Shown: positions 1 through 6,600, counted from the stretch's first letter. The stretch is 12,489 nt of DNA from Bacteroidota bacterium (GCA_024280675.1 JAJRPT010000026.1:1-12489), one strand, 5' to 3'. Numbers and translations are program-made. Notes: generated by a model not told the origin, from the letters alone.

Positions 1-476
1 GTTCCATAAATCAACCGGTGAGGCAAAATTTGTTTTTCTTTGAATAAGCCAAAATGAGATTCAAGTTCTGAGAATGACAAGGGATACATTTGAAAATCCC
101 ATTTCCTTCCAGTGAGTGATTCATTTAATTTATTTGCAAGCTCAAAACTAGAAGACCCTGTTGCTAAAATCTGAATATCAACTCTATCTGTAATTAATTT
201 GAATTTCCTGCCTACATCTTCTATTTGTTGTGCCTCATCTACTATCAGGTAGTTATATCCAGATAGAGATTTCTGTAGAAGCTCGGAGTTGGGATTATAA
301 AAAAAGTTTAAAGTAGATGTGTCATCTGCATTCATCCACAGCACTTTATCTTTATCTGAAAATAAATTTTCCATAAGTGTTGTTTTGCCAACTCTTCTTG
401 CTCCAAATAGTAGGATTGCTCTTTTACTTTTTTGGAGTTTCTTTTGGATATTATTTTCTAAATGTCTTTTTATCAT
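1..476 (-). CDS. AAA-type ATPase (AAA_14, probable DUF4143 partner domain missing), 3' end outside window
   Basis: This is the N-terminal 158 codons of a P-loop ATPase; the gene continues past the left edge. The Walker A motif GARRVGKTTL lies at residues 25-34, with a Walker B-type stretch YLIVDEAQQ at 76-84. A sensor-1-like segment ATGSSSFEL lies at 105-113, followed by a GR pair at 123-124. This order is typical of the ATP-binding half of the archaeal-type ATPase/DUF4143 proteins common in Bacteroidota, usually about 380-400 residues; the DUF4143 half would lie off-window. Their cellular role is poorly known and they often sit in accessory regions. The start is the ATG at 476-474; the ATG four bases upstream is in another frame and meets a stop after nine codons. 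No strong Shine-Dalgarno is visible. Identity as a P-loop ATPase is secure, and the subfamily is inferred from motif spacing. Confidence 0.88.
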   Translation of the reverse strand, partial: MIKRHLENNIQKKLQKSKRAILLFGARRVGKTTLMENLFSDKDKVLWMNADDTSTLNFFYNPNSELLQKSLSGYNYLIVDEAQQIEDVGRKFKLITDRVDIQILATGSSSFELANKLNESLTGRKWDFQMYPLSFSELESHFGLFKEKQILPHRLIYG

Positions 477-541
477 ACATCAAAAATAGCAAAAATTATT
501 TTACAAACCATACTTTATTAGAATAGATTCCAAAATAATAC

Positions 542-573
542 GGACTATTCTGGAATTTATTCCAAGATAGTCC
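542..573. repeat. Near-palindromic hairpin between the ATPase gene and the menA remnant
   Basis: Two 15-base arms (542-556 and 559-573) are inverted copies with two mismatches around a 2-base centre. The core TGGAATTTATTCCA is a perfect 14-base palindrome. Five T's follow at 574-578, so on the plus strand it looks like an intrinsic terminator, but no plus-strand gene precedes it. On the minus strand, in the direction of the neighbouring genes, it is preceded by an A-run and followed by a weaker AT-rich stretch. A partial third copy of the motif (ATTCCAAAATA) lies at 528-538. It could be a terminator, an operator ahead of the ATPase gene, or a scar of the event that truncated the neighbouring gene. 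The structure is certain, its function is not. Confidence 0.6.
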
Positions 574-757
574 TTTTTCTCAATGTTTTTTTATATCGGA
601 CAAGAATATTAATAAATTCAAGTAAGTCAGCAAAAAAAAGTTGCCAGTTGAAATGCCCCAGCGAAAAAGCATAAGACGTGCCAATCCCCACAGGCACGAT
701 ACTTGCGGGGATTGTTTTAATTCGGAGGGTTTCCGTCCAGTCTTTTGTGTTTGGCAA
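557..757 (-). pseudogene. menA: Truncated N-terminal remnant of a menA-like prenyltransferase
   Basis: The 66-codon reading frame begins like the N-terminus of MenA (1,4-dihydroxy-2-naphthoate polyprenyltransferase, menaquinone synthesis, inner membrane). Residues about 7-42 carry the family start: W, then LRxKTIPASIVPVGIGT, then YAFSLGHFNWQLF. A real MenA is about 290-310 residues with many helices and aspartate-rich NDxxDxxxD motifs, none of which is present. After about residue 42 the resemblance ends, just past a run of eight T's on the coding strand (about 630-638), and the last codons run into the hairpin at 542-573. This suggests a frameshift or deletion followed by decay. It sits 12 bases after the lipoprotein stop. 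The alternative is an unrelated small protein, which I think less likely given the clear N-terminal match. Confidence 0.6.
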
Positions 758-769
758 TTATTCGTTTTT

Positions 770-1630
770 TTATTTATTAGCTATATTGTTCTCAATGTTT
801 CCGAGGTTTATTGACTGACCTTCCTCAATGAAGAGATTATATTCATCAAGAACAATTTTCTTTCCATTAAAATAATCATCTAAATCATAGAACTTAATAT
901 TCCAATTACCTTCCCTATTTATTGATGAATATTTATTTAAAGAAGGCTCATCAAGTCTATTTCCTGAGCCACCTGAATTATAAGTCTTATACCATTCACT
1001 ATTTAAAAATTCAGTTTTAACCCAATAAGTTTTGTCATTTGAACCATGATAAAAAACTCTAGAACTTGCTTGAGTTCGATTAGATAACATTATATAATCT
1101 AATGTTAATTGTTTTTCACTGTTTAACTTATTTTCCCAATAATAATTAATTCTCGGATTTATTTCTAGGGCTATTGGTCTACCAGCAATTATATCAGCTG
1201 GGATCTGATATATCCATTCAATTTCTAGACTGTCACTCAATAAAATATCTATTTTGCTCCCATCTGGATAAACAACATAATTATTATTTCCAAATATAAC
1301 TCTCAACTTTGTTATTTCACCATTTATATTATGAGCTTGACCAAGTAATGAATTAATTTCAAAGTTGTTCAATGAAGTTGCATATTCGCCAGGAACAAAT
1401 CCTTCTGGAGTAACCCAAGATTCATTGGCAGAACTTTTTAAATAATATTGAAACTCTTTAATATCATAAGTAACTGTAGCTTGTTCATCTGTTATCTCAC
1501 CTGGTTTATCATAAAATAATGACAACCAAAAATTAACTTTAGTGTCGGTATTAAAATCCGATTCATCATCATCACAAGAAATTAACAAGCTAATGCTGAG
1601 AATGGTTAGTAAAAGTAGTTTGATTTTCAT
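770..1630 (-). CDS. Lipoprotein with DUF4382-like and P-domain-like regions
   Basis: A 286-residue predicted lipoprotein. A basic N-terminus and a hydrophobic stretch (residues 3-17) lead to the lipobox LISC with Cys19. The run DDDESD follows, an acidic stretch of the kind linked to surface export in Bacteroidota, though not an exact match to the published export signal. Residues about 45-165 resemble DUF4382: a TVTYDIKEFQ strand, then GEITKLRVIFGNNNYVV, a DG turn and an IIAGRPIALEINPR segment. Residues about 195-270 resemble the beta-sandwich P-domain of proprotein convertases (GNWNIKFYDL, then a gap, then LDEYNLFIEE). Both assignments are from pattern alone. It probably sits in a membrane outer leaflet and binds or displays something; no catalytic motif is visible. 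It lies 22 bases after the DUF1640 gene, probably in the same transcript. Very AT-rich. Confidence 0.72.
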   Translation of the reverse strand: MKIKLLLLTILSISLLISCDDDESDFNTDTKVNFWLSLFYDKPGEITDEQATVTYDIKEFQYYLKSSANESWVTPEGFVPGEYATSLNNFEINSLLGQAHNINGEITKLRVIFGNNNYVVYPDGSKIDILLSDSLEIEWIYQIPADIIAGRPIALEINPRINYYWENKLNSEKQLTLDYIMLSNRTQASSRVFYHGSNDKTYWVKTEFLNSEWYKTYNSGGSGNRLDEPSLNKYSSINREGNWNIKFYDLDDYFNGKKIVLDEYNLFIEEGQSINLGNIENNIANK

Positions 1631-1652
1631 GACTTATCTTTTTAGTATTATA

Positions 1653-1931
1653 TTATAATATTTTCATTAATGTTGCTAAAATTCCAATTGTGACCACTAA
1701 CATAGAACCCATTTTAATTATTAATCTAGACTCCATCTCAGCTAAATCTCTTTTAAATTCAATTCTTAATTCTTCTATATCCCTATGAATAAGCATAATA
1801 TCTTTCTTTGTGGCGAGTTTATCGTCCACAATTTGAGCTAACGCCTCTACTTGGGTTTCTGCTTGTTCTTCAGTAAATCCAGCAGATTTTAATTTCTTGG
1901 CATAAGCCAAAGTGTCAAAAGCTAAACCCAT
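1653..1931 (-). CDS. Small coiled-coil membrane protein, DUF1640/CCDC90-like
   Basis: A 92-residue protein with the plan of bacterial DUF1640 proteins, distant relatives of mitochondrial CCDC90/MCUR1. The N-terminal motif FDTLAYAKKLKSAGF (residues 5-19) is followed by a glutamate- and alanine-rich helix. The family's LATKKDI segment lies at 39-45, a charged heptad coiled coil at about 45-70, and one membrane helix at 71-91. It should be a tail-anchored oligomer in the inner membrane with the coiled coil in the cytoplasm. The role of bacterial members is not established. The start ATG is 28 bases downstream of a good promoter-like element (1960-1992), and an AAAGAAAA tract precedes it. It is followed after 22 bases by the lipoprotein gene, so the two probably share a transcript. 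Confidence 0.75.
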   Translation of the reverse strand: MGLAFDTLAYAKKLKSAGFTEEQAETQVEALAQIVDDKLATKKDIMLIHRDIEELRIEFKRDLAEMESRLIIKMGSMLVVTIGILATLMKIL

Positions 1932-1959
1932 AATATTTTCTTTTTACTTTAAGTAACGG

Positions 1960-1992
1960 TAAAGATACGAAAATATTTAATTAGCATACAAA
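1960..1992 (-). promoter_or_regulatory. Bacteroidota-type promoter candidate for the DUF1640-lipoprotein pair
   Basis: Reading the minus strand, TTTG (1992-1989) is followed after 21 bases by TATCTTTA (1967-1960). This matches the Bacteroidota pattern of TTTG near -33 and TAnnTTTG near -7, apart from the final base. The -7 element ends 28 bases before the DUF1640 start codon, leaving a short leader. It lies directly after the ispG stop codon, so the two accessory genes can be expressed independently of ispG. Confidence 0.5.
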
Positions 1993-1997
1993 AAAGA

Positions 1998-3161
1998 TTA
2001 ATTCTTTGGCTCAAAAGCCAGGATTTCTTGATAAACAGCCTCAACTAATTCGGCTTCGGGAATAAAATGAGATGCCTTGCCGTGGATGAAAAGCTGCCCC
2101 TTGCCTTTGGCACAGGCAACTCCAATATCGGCATCCTTTGCCTCGCCCGGACCATTGACGGCACATCCAAGCACAGTCACCTTTACAGGTTTTTTGATGT
2201 TACGAGTCTTCTCTTCGAGCTCATTCACTATTTTAAATAAATCCACATCCAGCCGGCCGCAAGTTGGACATGAAATAATTTCCACGTGACGCTGGGTCAT
2301 TCCCAAAGATTTTAGAATTTCTTGACCAACGGTGATTTCGTGTTCTGGCTCGTCGGTCAAACTCACACGGAGTGTGTCACCAATGCCTTCGGAAAGCAAA
2401 GTGCCAATCCCAACGGCCGATTTAACAATGCCAAACTTTGGGATGCCAGCCTCGGTTACGCCCGAATGAAGTGGGATGTCAGTCCGATTTGCAATAAGCC
2501 TGTATGCCGAAATCATCAGCGGAACAGAAGTAGATTTTACTGAAATTATTATGTCGTCAAAATTAAAGTCTGCTGCAATATTTGCGTGCCGCATCGCACT
2601 TTCGTAAAGCGCCTCGTCGGTCGGATAGCCGTATTTATCTAGCAAGTCTTTTTCCAGAGATCCAGAATTGACACCAATTCGGATTGGAGTATTATATTCT
2701 TTTGCCTTGTCTAATACTTTTCGGATTCGTTCATGTTTGCCAATATTTCCTGGGTTGATTCGAACCTTTGCAATTCCAGATTCGATAGATTTTATTGCAA
2801 ACATATAATTGAAATGAATGTCGGCAATCAGTGGCACAGCCGAACGTCGCACAATCTCGCCAATGGCTTCGGCTGCTTGCTTTGTGTTCACCGTTACCCT
2901 CACCATATCGGCTCCCAAATCAACACAACGTGCTATTTGCTCGACGGTTGCATTGATGTCGGCAGTTTTGGTTTTTGTCATTGTTTGAACTGAGATTGGT
3001 GCCCCACCGCCAACTGCAACCCCGCCAATCATCACCTGACGGGTTTTCCTCCTTGGAAAAACAGATTTTATAAAATCAGCTTCTTTAATCACTATTCTGG
3101 ACTGAGTAGCTTGGTTAGTTTCGCTCAAGCTAGAAATCTTTTCATTGGTTTGTTCGGACAT
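1998..3161 (-). CDS. ispG: 4-hydroxy-3-methylbut-2-enyl diphosphate synthase (short two-domain type)
   Basis: A 387-residue IspG/GcpE, the penultimate enzyme of the MEP isoprenoid pathway. It converts methylerythritol cyclodiphosphate to HMBPP using a [4Fe-4S] cluster in the cytoplasm. The TIM-barrel part carries conserved blocks such as PLIADIHFNY (110-119), KVRINPGNIG (132-141), RIGVNSGSLEKDL (161-173) and SEGIGDTLRVSL (257-268). The cluster ligands are visible: Cys298 and Cys301 in SCPTCGR, Cys333 in GCAVNGPGEA, and Glu340. These sit at a constant +28 offset from the E. coli enzyme, so the protein has a 28-residue polar N-terminal extension with no good internal start. It lacks the large inserted domain of the three-domain IspG found in plants and some bacteria. 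It starts 17 bases after the rhomboid stop codon. Confidence 0.97.
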   Translation of the reverse strand: MSEQTNEKISSLSETNQATQSRIVIKEADFIKSVFPRRKTRQVMIGGVAVGGGAPISVQTMTKTKTADINATVEQIARCVDLGADMVRVTVNTKQAAEAIGEIVRRSAVPLIADIHFNYMFAIKSIESGIAKVRINPGNIGKHERIRKVLDKAKEYNTPIRIGVNSGSLEKDLLDKYGYPTDEALYESAMRHANIAADFNFDDIIISVKSTSVPLMISAYRLIANRTDIPLHSGVTEAGIPKFGIVKSAVGIGTLLSEGIGDTLRVSLTDEPEHEITVGQEILKSLGMTQRHVEIISCPTCGRLDVDLFKIVNELEEKTRNIKKPVKVTVLGCAVNGPGEAKDADIGVACAKGKGQLFIHGKASHFIPEAELVEAVYQEILAFEPKN

Positions 3162-3178
3162 TTTACTCTTTTGGTTTC

Positions 3179-4165
3179 CTATATTCTTTTGCTGAGTTCA
3201 TTGAGAATCTTTTTCTCACGCTCGGTCAAGTTCTGGTAACCCGAGGCAGATATTTTATCCAATATTTCGTCAATAATAGATTGGTTCACTTCTTCGCCGT
3301 TGATTATAAATGATTTGGATTTTGGCGTAACGGGATCCTTTGGCTTTGGCCGAGGGTTGGTTTTTGGTGCATTCCACATCTGATGAATCTTGGCACTAAC
3401 TTCGGATTTCTTCTGATAAAACGATCCAGAGTAATCACTTCCTCCCTTGCCTTGTTTACTACTTTCACCCCTATCCTCTGGGATAAATTTACTCCAAAAT
3501 TTATCCATCACTTTGTAAATCCCAAGTTGGTCACCAAACTTAAGCAAGAGAAATCCAGTTGCTGCTCCACCCAGATGGGCAAAATGTGCCACACCGCTGT
3601 GACCACCAAGACCTTGAAGAAGTTCAATCGCGGCAAATATCATCACAAAATATTTAGCCGAAATAGGTATGAACAAAGGAAACATCATTATTTTCCTATC
3701 AGGAAATGTCATTCCAAAAGCTAGCAGAAGTCCATAAACCGCACCCGATGCTCCGACTGTTGGCCCGCTTTGAATCATTATCTGCACAAGCCCCGCACCA
3801 ATCCCTGCCAGCAAATAATAGCTTAGAAATCTTCTGCTTCCCCAGAGTTGCTCTATTTCTTGGCCAAACATCCAAAGGGCAAACATGTTAAATAGCAAAT
3901 GCCACAGCCCACCATGCAAGAACTGATAGGTGATGAGTTGCCATGACCAATAAATTACAGAGAAATCTTCGTAGTACAACTCTCCAGTGGGTTGTAGTGC
4001 CAAATATTTCTGTATGATTTGAGCAAGAGAAGCCTCACCAAGAATAATTCCACCCAACATTGACTGAAGAAAGTATACGGCAATATTGATTATCAATAGC
4101 TTTTTAATCACGGGTGGGAAAAGTCCAAATTTGGTTGGTGCTTTGTAGTATCCGAATTGGCTCAT
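3179..4165 (-). CDS. Rhomboid family intramembrane serine protease
   Basis: A 328-residue rhomboid protease of the inner membrane, which cuts transmembrane substrates. Catalytic Ser140 lies in GASGAVYGL (138-146). The catalytic His is most likely His197 in AHFAHLGG (193-200), and the supporting motif HGGLWHLLFNMF gives His89 and Asn93. Membrane helices are seen at about 20-40, 73-100, 112-132, 138-152, 165-184 and 192-210. Tyr114 and Tyr115 follow the WGSRRF loop. From about residue 215 a soluble, basic, Pro/Lys-rich linker leads to a C-terminal helical module, about 292-328, with ILDKISASGYQNLTEREKK. This resembles the small DUF6576-type tail found on many Bacteroidota rhomboids. The substrate is unknown. 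The gene is followed after 17 bases by ispG and preceded by a 111-base gap after pgk. Confidence 0.93.
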   Translation of the reverse strand: MSQFGYYKAPTKFGLFPPVIKKLLIINIAVYFLQSMLGGIILGEASLAQIIQKYLALQPTGELYYEDFSVIYWSWQLITYQFLHGGLWHLLFNMFALWMFGQEIEQLWGSRRFLSYYLLAGIGAGLVQIMIQSGPTVGASGAVYGLLLAFGMTFPDRKIMMFPLFIPISAKYFVMIFAAIELLQGLGGHSGVAHFAHLGGAATGFLLLKFGDQLGIYKVMDKFWSKFIPEDRGESSKQGKGGSDYSGSFYQKKSEVSAKIHQMWNAPKTNPRPKPKDPVTPKSKSFIINGEEVNQSIIDEILDKISASGYQNLTEREKKILNELSKRI

Positions 4166-4276
4166 GAATTTTCTTTTTATTATTTATTGAATAGGTGTAA
4201 TATAACGAATTGATTGGGAATGTGTTTTAAGAAAGATAATTAGTGTTGATATACTTTCTACTTGATGAATAAATTT

Positions 4277-4855
4277 TTAACTCTCCAGTGCTTTAATTCC
4301 GGGGAGTTCTTTGCCTTCCAAGAATTCGAGAGATGATCCGCCACCTGTTGAAATGTGTGAATACTGGTCTGCAATGCCCAGCTTTATAATTGCTGCAGAG
4401 GAATCTCCTCCGCCCACAATGGTAGTGGCTCCACGCCCAGTAGCCCGGGCCATTGCCCTAGCAATTGCATTTGTGCCCTTTGCAAAATTGTCCATCTCGA
4501 AAACACCCATTGGCCCGTTCCAGAGAATAGTCTCCGATTTGTCAATTATGTCACAATACATTTCTATTGTTTTTGGTCCAATGTCCATGCCAAGCATATC
4601 CGGTGGCATATTTTCTACATCAACAATTTTGTAAGGAGACTTTTCGTAGAAAGTCTCGGCAACTACTGTATCGATTGGAAGAAGAGATTTTGTTTTTAGA
4701 CTTTTTGAATATTCCACCAGCTCGGATGCCATTTCAATACGGGATTCCTCAAGCAATGAACGACCGATCTCAAGACCTTTTGCCTTGTAGAATGTGTACA
4801 TCATTCCACCACCGATTAATATATTGTCGCACTTGCCCATCATAAAATGAATCAT
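4277..4855 (-). CDS. pgk: Phosphoglycerate kinase, C-terminal fragment (nucleotide-binding domain)
   Basis: A 192-residue frame, in phase with the N-terminal fragment, beginning at the first ATG after the TGA (TGA, GAT, ATG). It holds the rest of the nucleotide-binding domain: CDNILIGGGMMYTF (9-22), LGMDIGPKT (88-96), LWNGPMGVFE (111-120), VGGGDSSAA (147-155) and the C-terminal STGGGSSLEFLEGKELPGI (169-187). These include the glycine-rich phosphate-binding segments at their normal spacing. Termination-reinitiation is conceivable because stop and start are separated by only one codon, but the GGAKV loop would stay on the other chain. I see no strong Shine-Dalgarno beyond GGGCAAG, 10-16 bases upstream of the ATG. 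Confidence 0.8.
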   Translation of the reverse strand: MIHFMMGKCDNILIGGGMMYTFYKAKGLEIGRSLLEESRIEMASELVEYSKSLKTKSLLPIDTVVAETFYEKSPYKIVDVENMPPDMLGMDIGPKTIEMYCDIIDKSETILWNGPMGVFEMDNFAKGTNAIARAMARATGRGATTIVGGGDSSAAIIKLGIADQYSHISTGGGSSLEFLEGKELPGIKALES

Positions 4856-4858
4856 ATC

Positions 4859-5467
4859 TCACTTGCCCGATACCTTGGCACCACCAATAATTGCAGTAAA
4901 TGGCTTTTTGGGATTACTCAGCAACTTTTCACCAAGATATTCCACTTCTCTTTGAATCAAAAAGCCGGCGAACCTGTCTTTGAAAAGATGTGCGACTCCG
5001 CAAGTAGATGCGTGCAATCGGTGTACGCTTCCAAATGCGTCATTGACATAGACATCGCCCATCTTTTTGAGCTGTTCACAAAAATCAGGATCATTGACCG
5101 TTTCACCCTTGTGGAAGCGAAGATTCTCCATCATCACAATCTCACCCATCTCCACCGAATCAATTATATCTTTTGTGCGTTGCCCAACACAATCTTGAGA
5201 AAAATGGCATTTGTATCCATTCGCATTAAGATATGAAACAACTGGCAACAAAGAATAGCGCATCTTGAACTCAGACTTTGGACGACCAAGATGGGACATT
5301 AACACAACTTTCCCGCCATCTTTGAGTATTTTGTCAATGGTAGGAAATGCTGCCCTTATACGAGTGTCATCGGTTATATTCCGCTTATCATCGAGCGGGA
5401 CATTAAAATCGACTCGGGTTAGTGCGACTTTGTCTTTGAAATTATAATCTGCAACTGATTTTATCAT
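4859..5467 (-). CDS. pgk: Phosphoglycerate kinase, N-terminal fragment (3-phosphoglycerate-binding domain)
   Basis: A 202-residue reading frame covering the N-domain of phosphoglycerate kinase and the first loop of the C-domain. The enzyme transfers phosphate from 1,3-bisphosphoglycerate to ADP in glycolysis, in the cytoplasm. Substrate-binding motifs are intact: RVDFNVPLD (18-26), SHLGRPK (58-64), ENLRFHKGE (114-122) and the VHR segment with Arg150. The fragment ends with GGAKVSGK (195-202) at the TGA codon, so it carries the start of the ADP/ATP-binding loop but not the rest of that domain. The start ATG follows the gap stop by 14 bases. Alone it should not be catalytically active. Confidence 0.85.
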   Translation of the reverse strand: MIKSVADYNFKDKVALTRVDFNVPLDDKRNITDDTRIRAAFPTIDKILKDGGKVVLMSHLGRPKSEFKMRYSLLPVVSYLNANGYKCHFSQDCVGQRTKDIIDSVEMGEIVMMENLRFHKGETVNDPDFCEQLKKMGDVYVNDAFGSVHRLHASTCGVAHLFKDRFAGFLIQREVEYLGEKLLSNPKKPFTAIIGGAKVSGK

Positions 5468-5481
5468 TTTTATATTGCTAA

Positions 5482-6471
5482 TTATTTTATTTTGCTAATC
5501 AAATCAACGACACGGTTTGAATATCCCCATTCGTTGTCATACCAGCCTACTACTTTCACAAGATCGCCCATTGATTGAGTAAGCTCTGAATCAAATATAC
5601 AAGAATGTGGGTTGCCGACAATGTCAGAAGAAACAAGTGGCTCTTCGCTGTATTCGAGTATCCCTTTTAAATTCCCACTTGCGGCTTCTTTCATCGCATT
5701 GTTAATTTCTTGGACGCTTGCCGGGGTGGTGAGCTTAACGGTCAAATCTGTGAGCGAACCATCTGGGATGGGAACCCGGACGGCATATCCATTTAGTTTC
5801 CCCGCAATCTCTGGCATTACAAGACCAACCGCCTTTGCAGCACCCGTTGAGGTGGGAATCGCATTGGCAGCCGCAGCCCGACCTCTTCTCAAATCAGAAT
5901 GAGGAAGATCCAAAATTCTTTGATCAGAGGTGTAAGCATGAATAGTTGTCATAAAGCCCGACTCTATACCAAACTTTTCGTTCAATACTTTTGCCATCGG
6001 TGCAAGGCAATTTGTGGTGCAAGAAGCATTTGAGAGCAATTTCTCATCACCTTTTAATATCCCGTCATTTACTCCAAGAACAATGGTAGCATCTAGTTCA
6101 CCCTTTGCAGGAGCGGAAAGTATGACTTTTTTTGCTCCTGTTGCAAAATGCTTGCCCATGCCATCTCTGTCACGGAAAACACCAGTCGATTCAACCACAA
6201 TATCGGGCGACCAAGGAATATTTTCTGGATTAGGCTCCGAAGATATTTTTATCTCATTGCCATTGACAATAATAGAATTTTCTCCAGCCTTTACGGTCCC
6301 ACGAAATTTCCCATGGGAAGTGTCATATTTTAATAAATGTGCAAGAGTAGGCGCATCCGTTAAATCATTTATCCCAACTATTTCAATGTCTGAATCGTTG
6401 CGATACATTATTTCTCTAAATACAAGACGGCCAATACGACCAAATCCATTAATTCCAATTTTTACTGCCAT
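5482..6471 (-). CDS. gap: Glyceraldehyde-3-phosphate dehydrogenase, NAD type
   Basis: A 329-residue GAPDH, the glycolytic enzyme that makes 1,3-bisphosphoglycerate for the pgk product encoded next. The N-terminal Rossmann motif is KIGINGFGRIGR (4-15). The NAD-type segment NDLTD (35-39) has Asp36 where NAD-specific enzymes bind the ribose, and Leu189-Pro190 in LDLPH also indicates NAD rather than NADP. Catalytic Cys151 lies in SNASCTTNC (147-155) and His178 in TTIHAYT. The C-terminus WYDNEWGYSNR (310-320) is intact. I chose the ATG at 6471: the frame is open to an ATG at 6540, but the extra 23 residues match no GAPDH, whereas the family starts at MAVKIGINGFG and a GAGG lies nine bases upstream. 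It ends 14 bases before pgk. A TATATTTG element lies 76 bases upstream. Confidence 0.97.
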   Translation of the reverse strand: MAVKIGINGFGRIGRLVFREIMYRNDSDIEIVGINDLTDAPTLAHLLKYDTSHGKFRGTVKAGENSIIVNGNEIKISSEPNPENIPWSPDIVVESTGVFRDRDGMGKHFATGAKKVILSAPAKGELDATIVLGVNDGILKGDEKLLSNASCTTNCLAPMAKVLNEKFGIESGFMTTIHAYTSDQRILDLPHSDLRRGRAAAANAIPTSTGAAKAVGLVMPEIAGKLNGYAVRVPIPDGSLTDLTVKLTTPASVQEINNAMKEAASGNLKGILEYSEEPLVSSDIVGNPHSCIFDSELTQSMGDLVKVVGWYDNEWGYSNRVVDLISKIK

Positions 6472-6480
6472 TAGCCAAAA

Positions 6481-6484
6481 CCTC
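6481..6484 (-). promoter_or_regulatory. Shine-Dalgarno deciding the gap start
   Basis: GAGG on the minus strand, separated by nine bases from the ATG at 6471. It supports this start over the in-frame ATG at 6540, which has no such site and would add 23 non-homologous residues. Confidence 0.6.
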
Positions 6485-6547
6485 AATAATAGTTTTTTAA
6501 TTGTTACAATTTTGAAACACGAAATTAACCACACCGCCACTCAATAA

Positions 6548-6574
6548 CAAATATAGTTTTCATCAATATTTCAA
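6548..6574 (-). promoter_or_regulatory. Bacteroidota-type promoter candidate for gap-pgk
   Basis: TATATTTG (6555-6548, minus strand) is an exact match to the Bacteroidota -7 pattern TAnnTTTG. An upstream TTG (6574-6572) is 16 bases away, slightly short of the usual spacing. The site lies 76 bases before the gap start and inside the 129-base gap after lat, so gap-pgk can be transcribed independently of lat. No terminator is visible between lat and gap. Confidence 0.45.
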
Positions 6575-6600
6575 CTGTTTTAGTGAGAGCAAAATATCTG

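Larger units (their letters stand above)
4277..5467 (-). pseudogene. pgk: Phosphoglycerate kinase locus interrupted by one in-frame TGA
   Basis: The whole locus reads as one 396-codon phosphoglycerate kinase in a single frame, the normal family length of about 390-400, broken only by a TGA at 4861-4859 (codon 203). The stop falls just after GGAKVSGK, where the family has an Ile, Leu or Val, within the nucleotide-binding part of the C-terminal domain. Alignment resumes in the same frame with no gap. A single change such as TTA to TGA would explain it. Both halves keep all expected motifs, so the lesion is recent, is a sequencing error, or is tolerated by readthrough or restart at the ATG six bases downstream. 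The locus lies 14 bases after gap, as expected for a glycolytic pair. The gene is normally essential or near-essential, which makes true loss surprising unless another copy exists. Confidence 0.8.

Noticed and set aside
1645..1662. AT-only palindromic stretch between the DUF1640 and lipoprotein genes
   Set aside because: Such sequences are expected by chance in DNA this AT-rich, and the hairpin would be too weak to matter.
2077..2993. Three plus-strand frames opposite ispG
   Set aside because: Antisense to a strongly conserved enzyme; no motifs or start signals.
4853..4861. Selenocysteine at the pgk TGA
   Set aside because: The family position is Ile, Leu or Val, never Cys or Sec, and no convincing SECIS hairpin follows the codon.
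4847..5236. Plus-strand open frame opposite pgk
   Set aside because: Antisense to conserved pgk motifs, with no recognisable protein features.
6472..6540. A longer gap start giving 23 extra residues
   Set aside because: The extension is non-homologous and hydrophobic/basic, and the ATG at 6471 has a GAGG nine bases upstream and the expected family N-terminus.
6014..6547. A 177-codon plus-strand open frame opposite gap
   Set aside because: It is entirely antisense to a well-conserved GAPDH and matches no family; a shadow of codon bias.
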